From assembly GCF_002799155.1 (NCBI RefSeq), contig NZ_NERD01000002.1:2108001-2172000 (forward strand): a stretch of DNA of 64,000 nucleotides, written 5' to 3'. Every line of letters starts with the position of its first letter. Within the stretch, counting starts at the first letter, position 1. This document shows positions 64,000-64,000 of the stretch, one piece after another. A program made the position numbers and the translations under genes. Below the pieces are notes generated by a model. The model searched no databases and was not told where the DNA came from. It worked only from the letters and a program-made list of their open reading frames with translations. The DNA is from Stenotrophomonas maltophilia (GTDB lineage Bacteria; Pseudomonadota; Gammaproteobacteria; Xanthomonadales; Xanthomonadaceae).

Positions 64000-64000
64000 G

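Overview
The window is high-GC chromosomal DNA of a gammaproteobacterium in the Xanthomonadaceae, most probably Stenotrophomonas (maltophilia complex). The main clues are the many short hairpins that begin with GTAG (the SMAG family of repeats described in S. maltophilia), a Xanthomonad-type gene set, and a lysine-decarboxylase locus that fits the lysine-decarboxylase-positive phenotype of S. maltophilia. I saw no transposase, integrase, prophage module, plasmid gene or CRISPR array. The region reads as conserved chromosome with a few accessory cassettes.

Layout from the left. 0-4 kb: tail of an AraC-type regulator, a sterol-desaturase-like membrane hydroxylase, a LysR regulator, a DsbA-fold oxidoreductase and an exported cyclase-family hydrolase. 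4-9.3 kb: the SOS mutasome imuA-imuB-dnaE2 behind a LexA-like site. 9.4-13.5 kb: a MocR-type regulator divergent from a yggS operon, with a two-turn direct-repeat operator between them. 13.5-19.1 kb: a Fur-box-preceded cell-surface-signalling iron/heme cassette (ECF sigma, FecR, TonB-dependent receptor, ChaN-like protein, TonB-like protein) with overlapping genes. 19.1-25.7 kb: RidA, a CDF-like transporter with a degenerate metal site, a lysine/arginine/ornithine decarboxylase, its antiporter and a DcaP-like porin, all on the minus strand. 26-29.7 kb: a DsbG-type lipoprotein and TlpA-like thiol protein, a GlxA-type regulator and a MerR regulator. 29.7-30.6 kb: three tandem tRNA-Ala(GGC)/tRNA-Glu(TTC) pairs. 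30.7-41.7 kb: acetyltransferases, a variant SRAP protein, a small Cys-rich exported protein, a stand-alone receiver, tRNA-Leu(CAA), two diguanylate cyclases and a soluble PAS-PAS chemoreceptor behind a sigma-28-like promoter. 41.9-50.4 kb: tex, a large inverted-repeat structure, an HExxH membrane protein coupled to pspC, a class III PHA synthase (phaE-phaC), pssA and a methyltransferase behind a cluster of DnaA-box-like sites. 50.4-64 kb: MATE pump, DUF2239, NUDIX, DUF1249, divergent ppsR/ppsA, a MscS channel, an old-yellow-enzyme, EcsC, orn, tadA, an HxlR regulator divergent from a quinone-reductase-like gene, GNAT genes and a small membrane protein.

Functional themes are DNA-damage mutagenesis, iron/heme acquisition, basic amino-acid decarboxylation with exchange transport, periplasmic disulfide chemistry, c-di-GMP/chemotaxis signalling and carbon storage or gluconeogenesis. 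I do not see one obvious large undescribed system. The least explained items are the inverted-repeat pair at about 44.9-45.45 kb, the HExxH protein coupled to PspC, the porin-antiporter-decarboxylase-CDF operon, the orphan MerR with an unusual metal site and the DnaA-box cluster. All functional calls rest on reading motifs and remembered family features; no database search was run.
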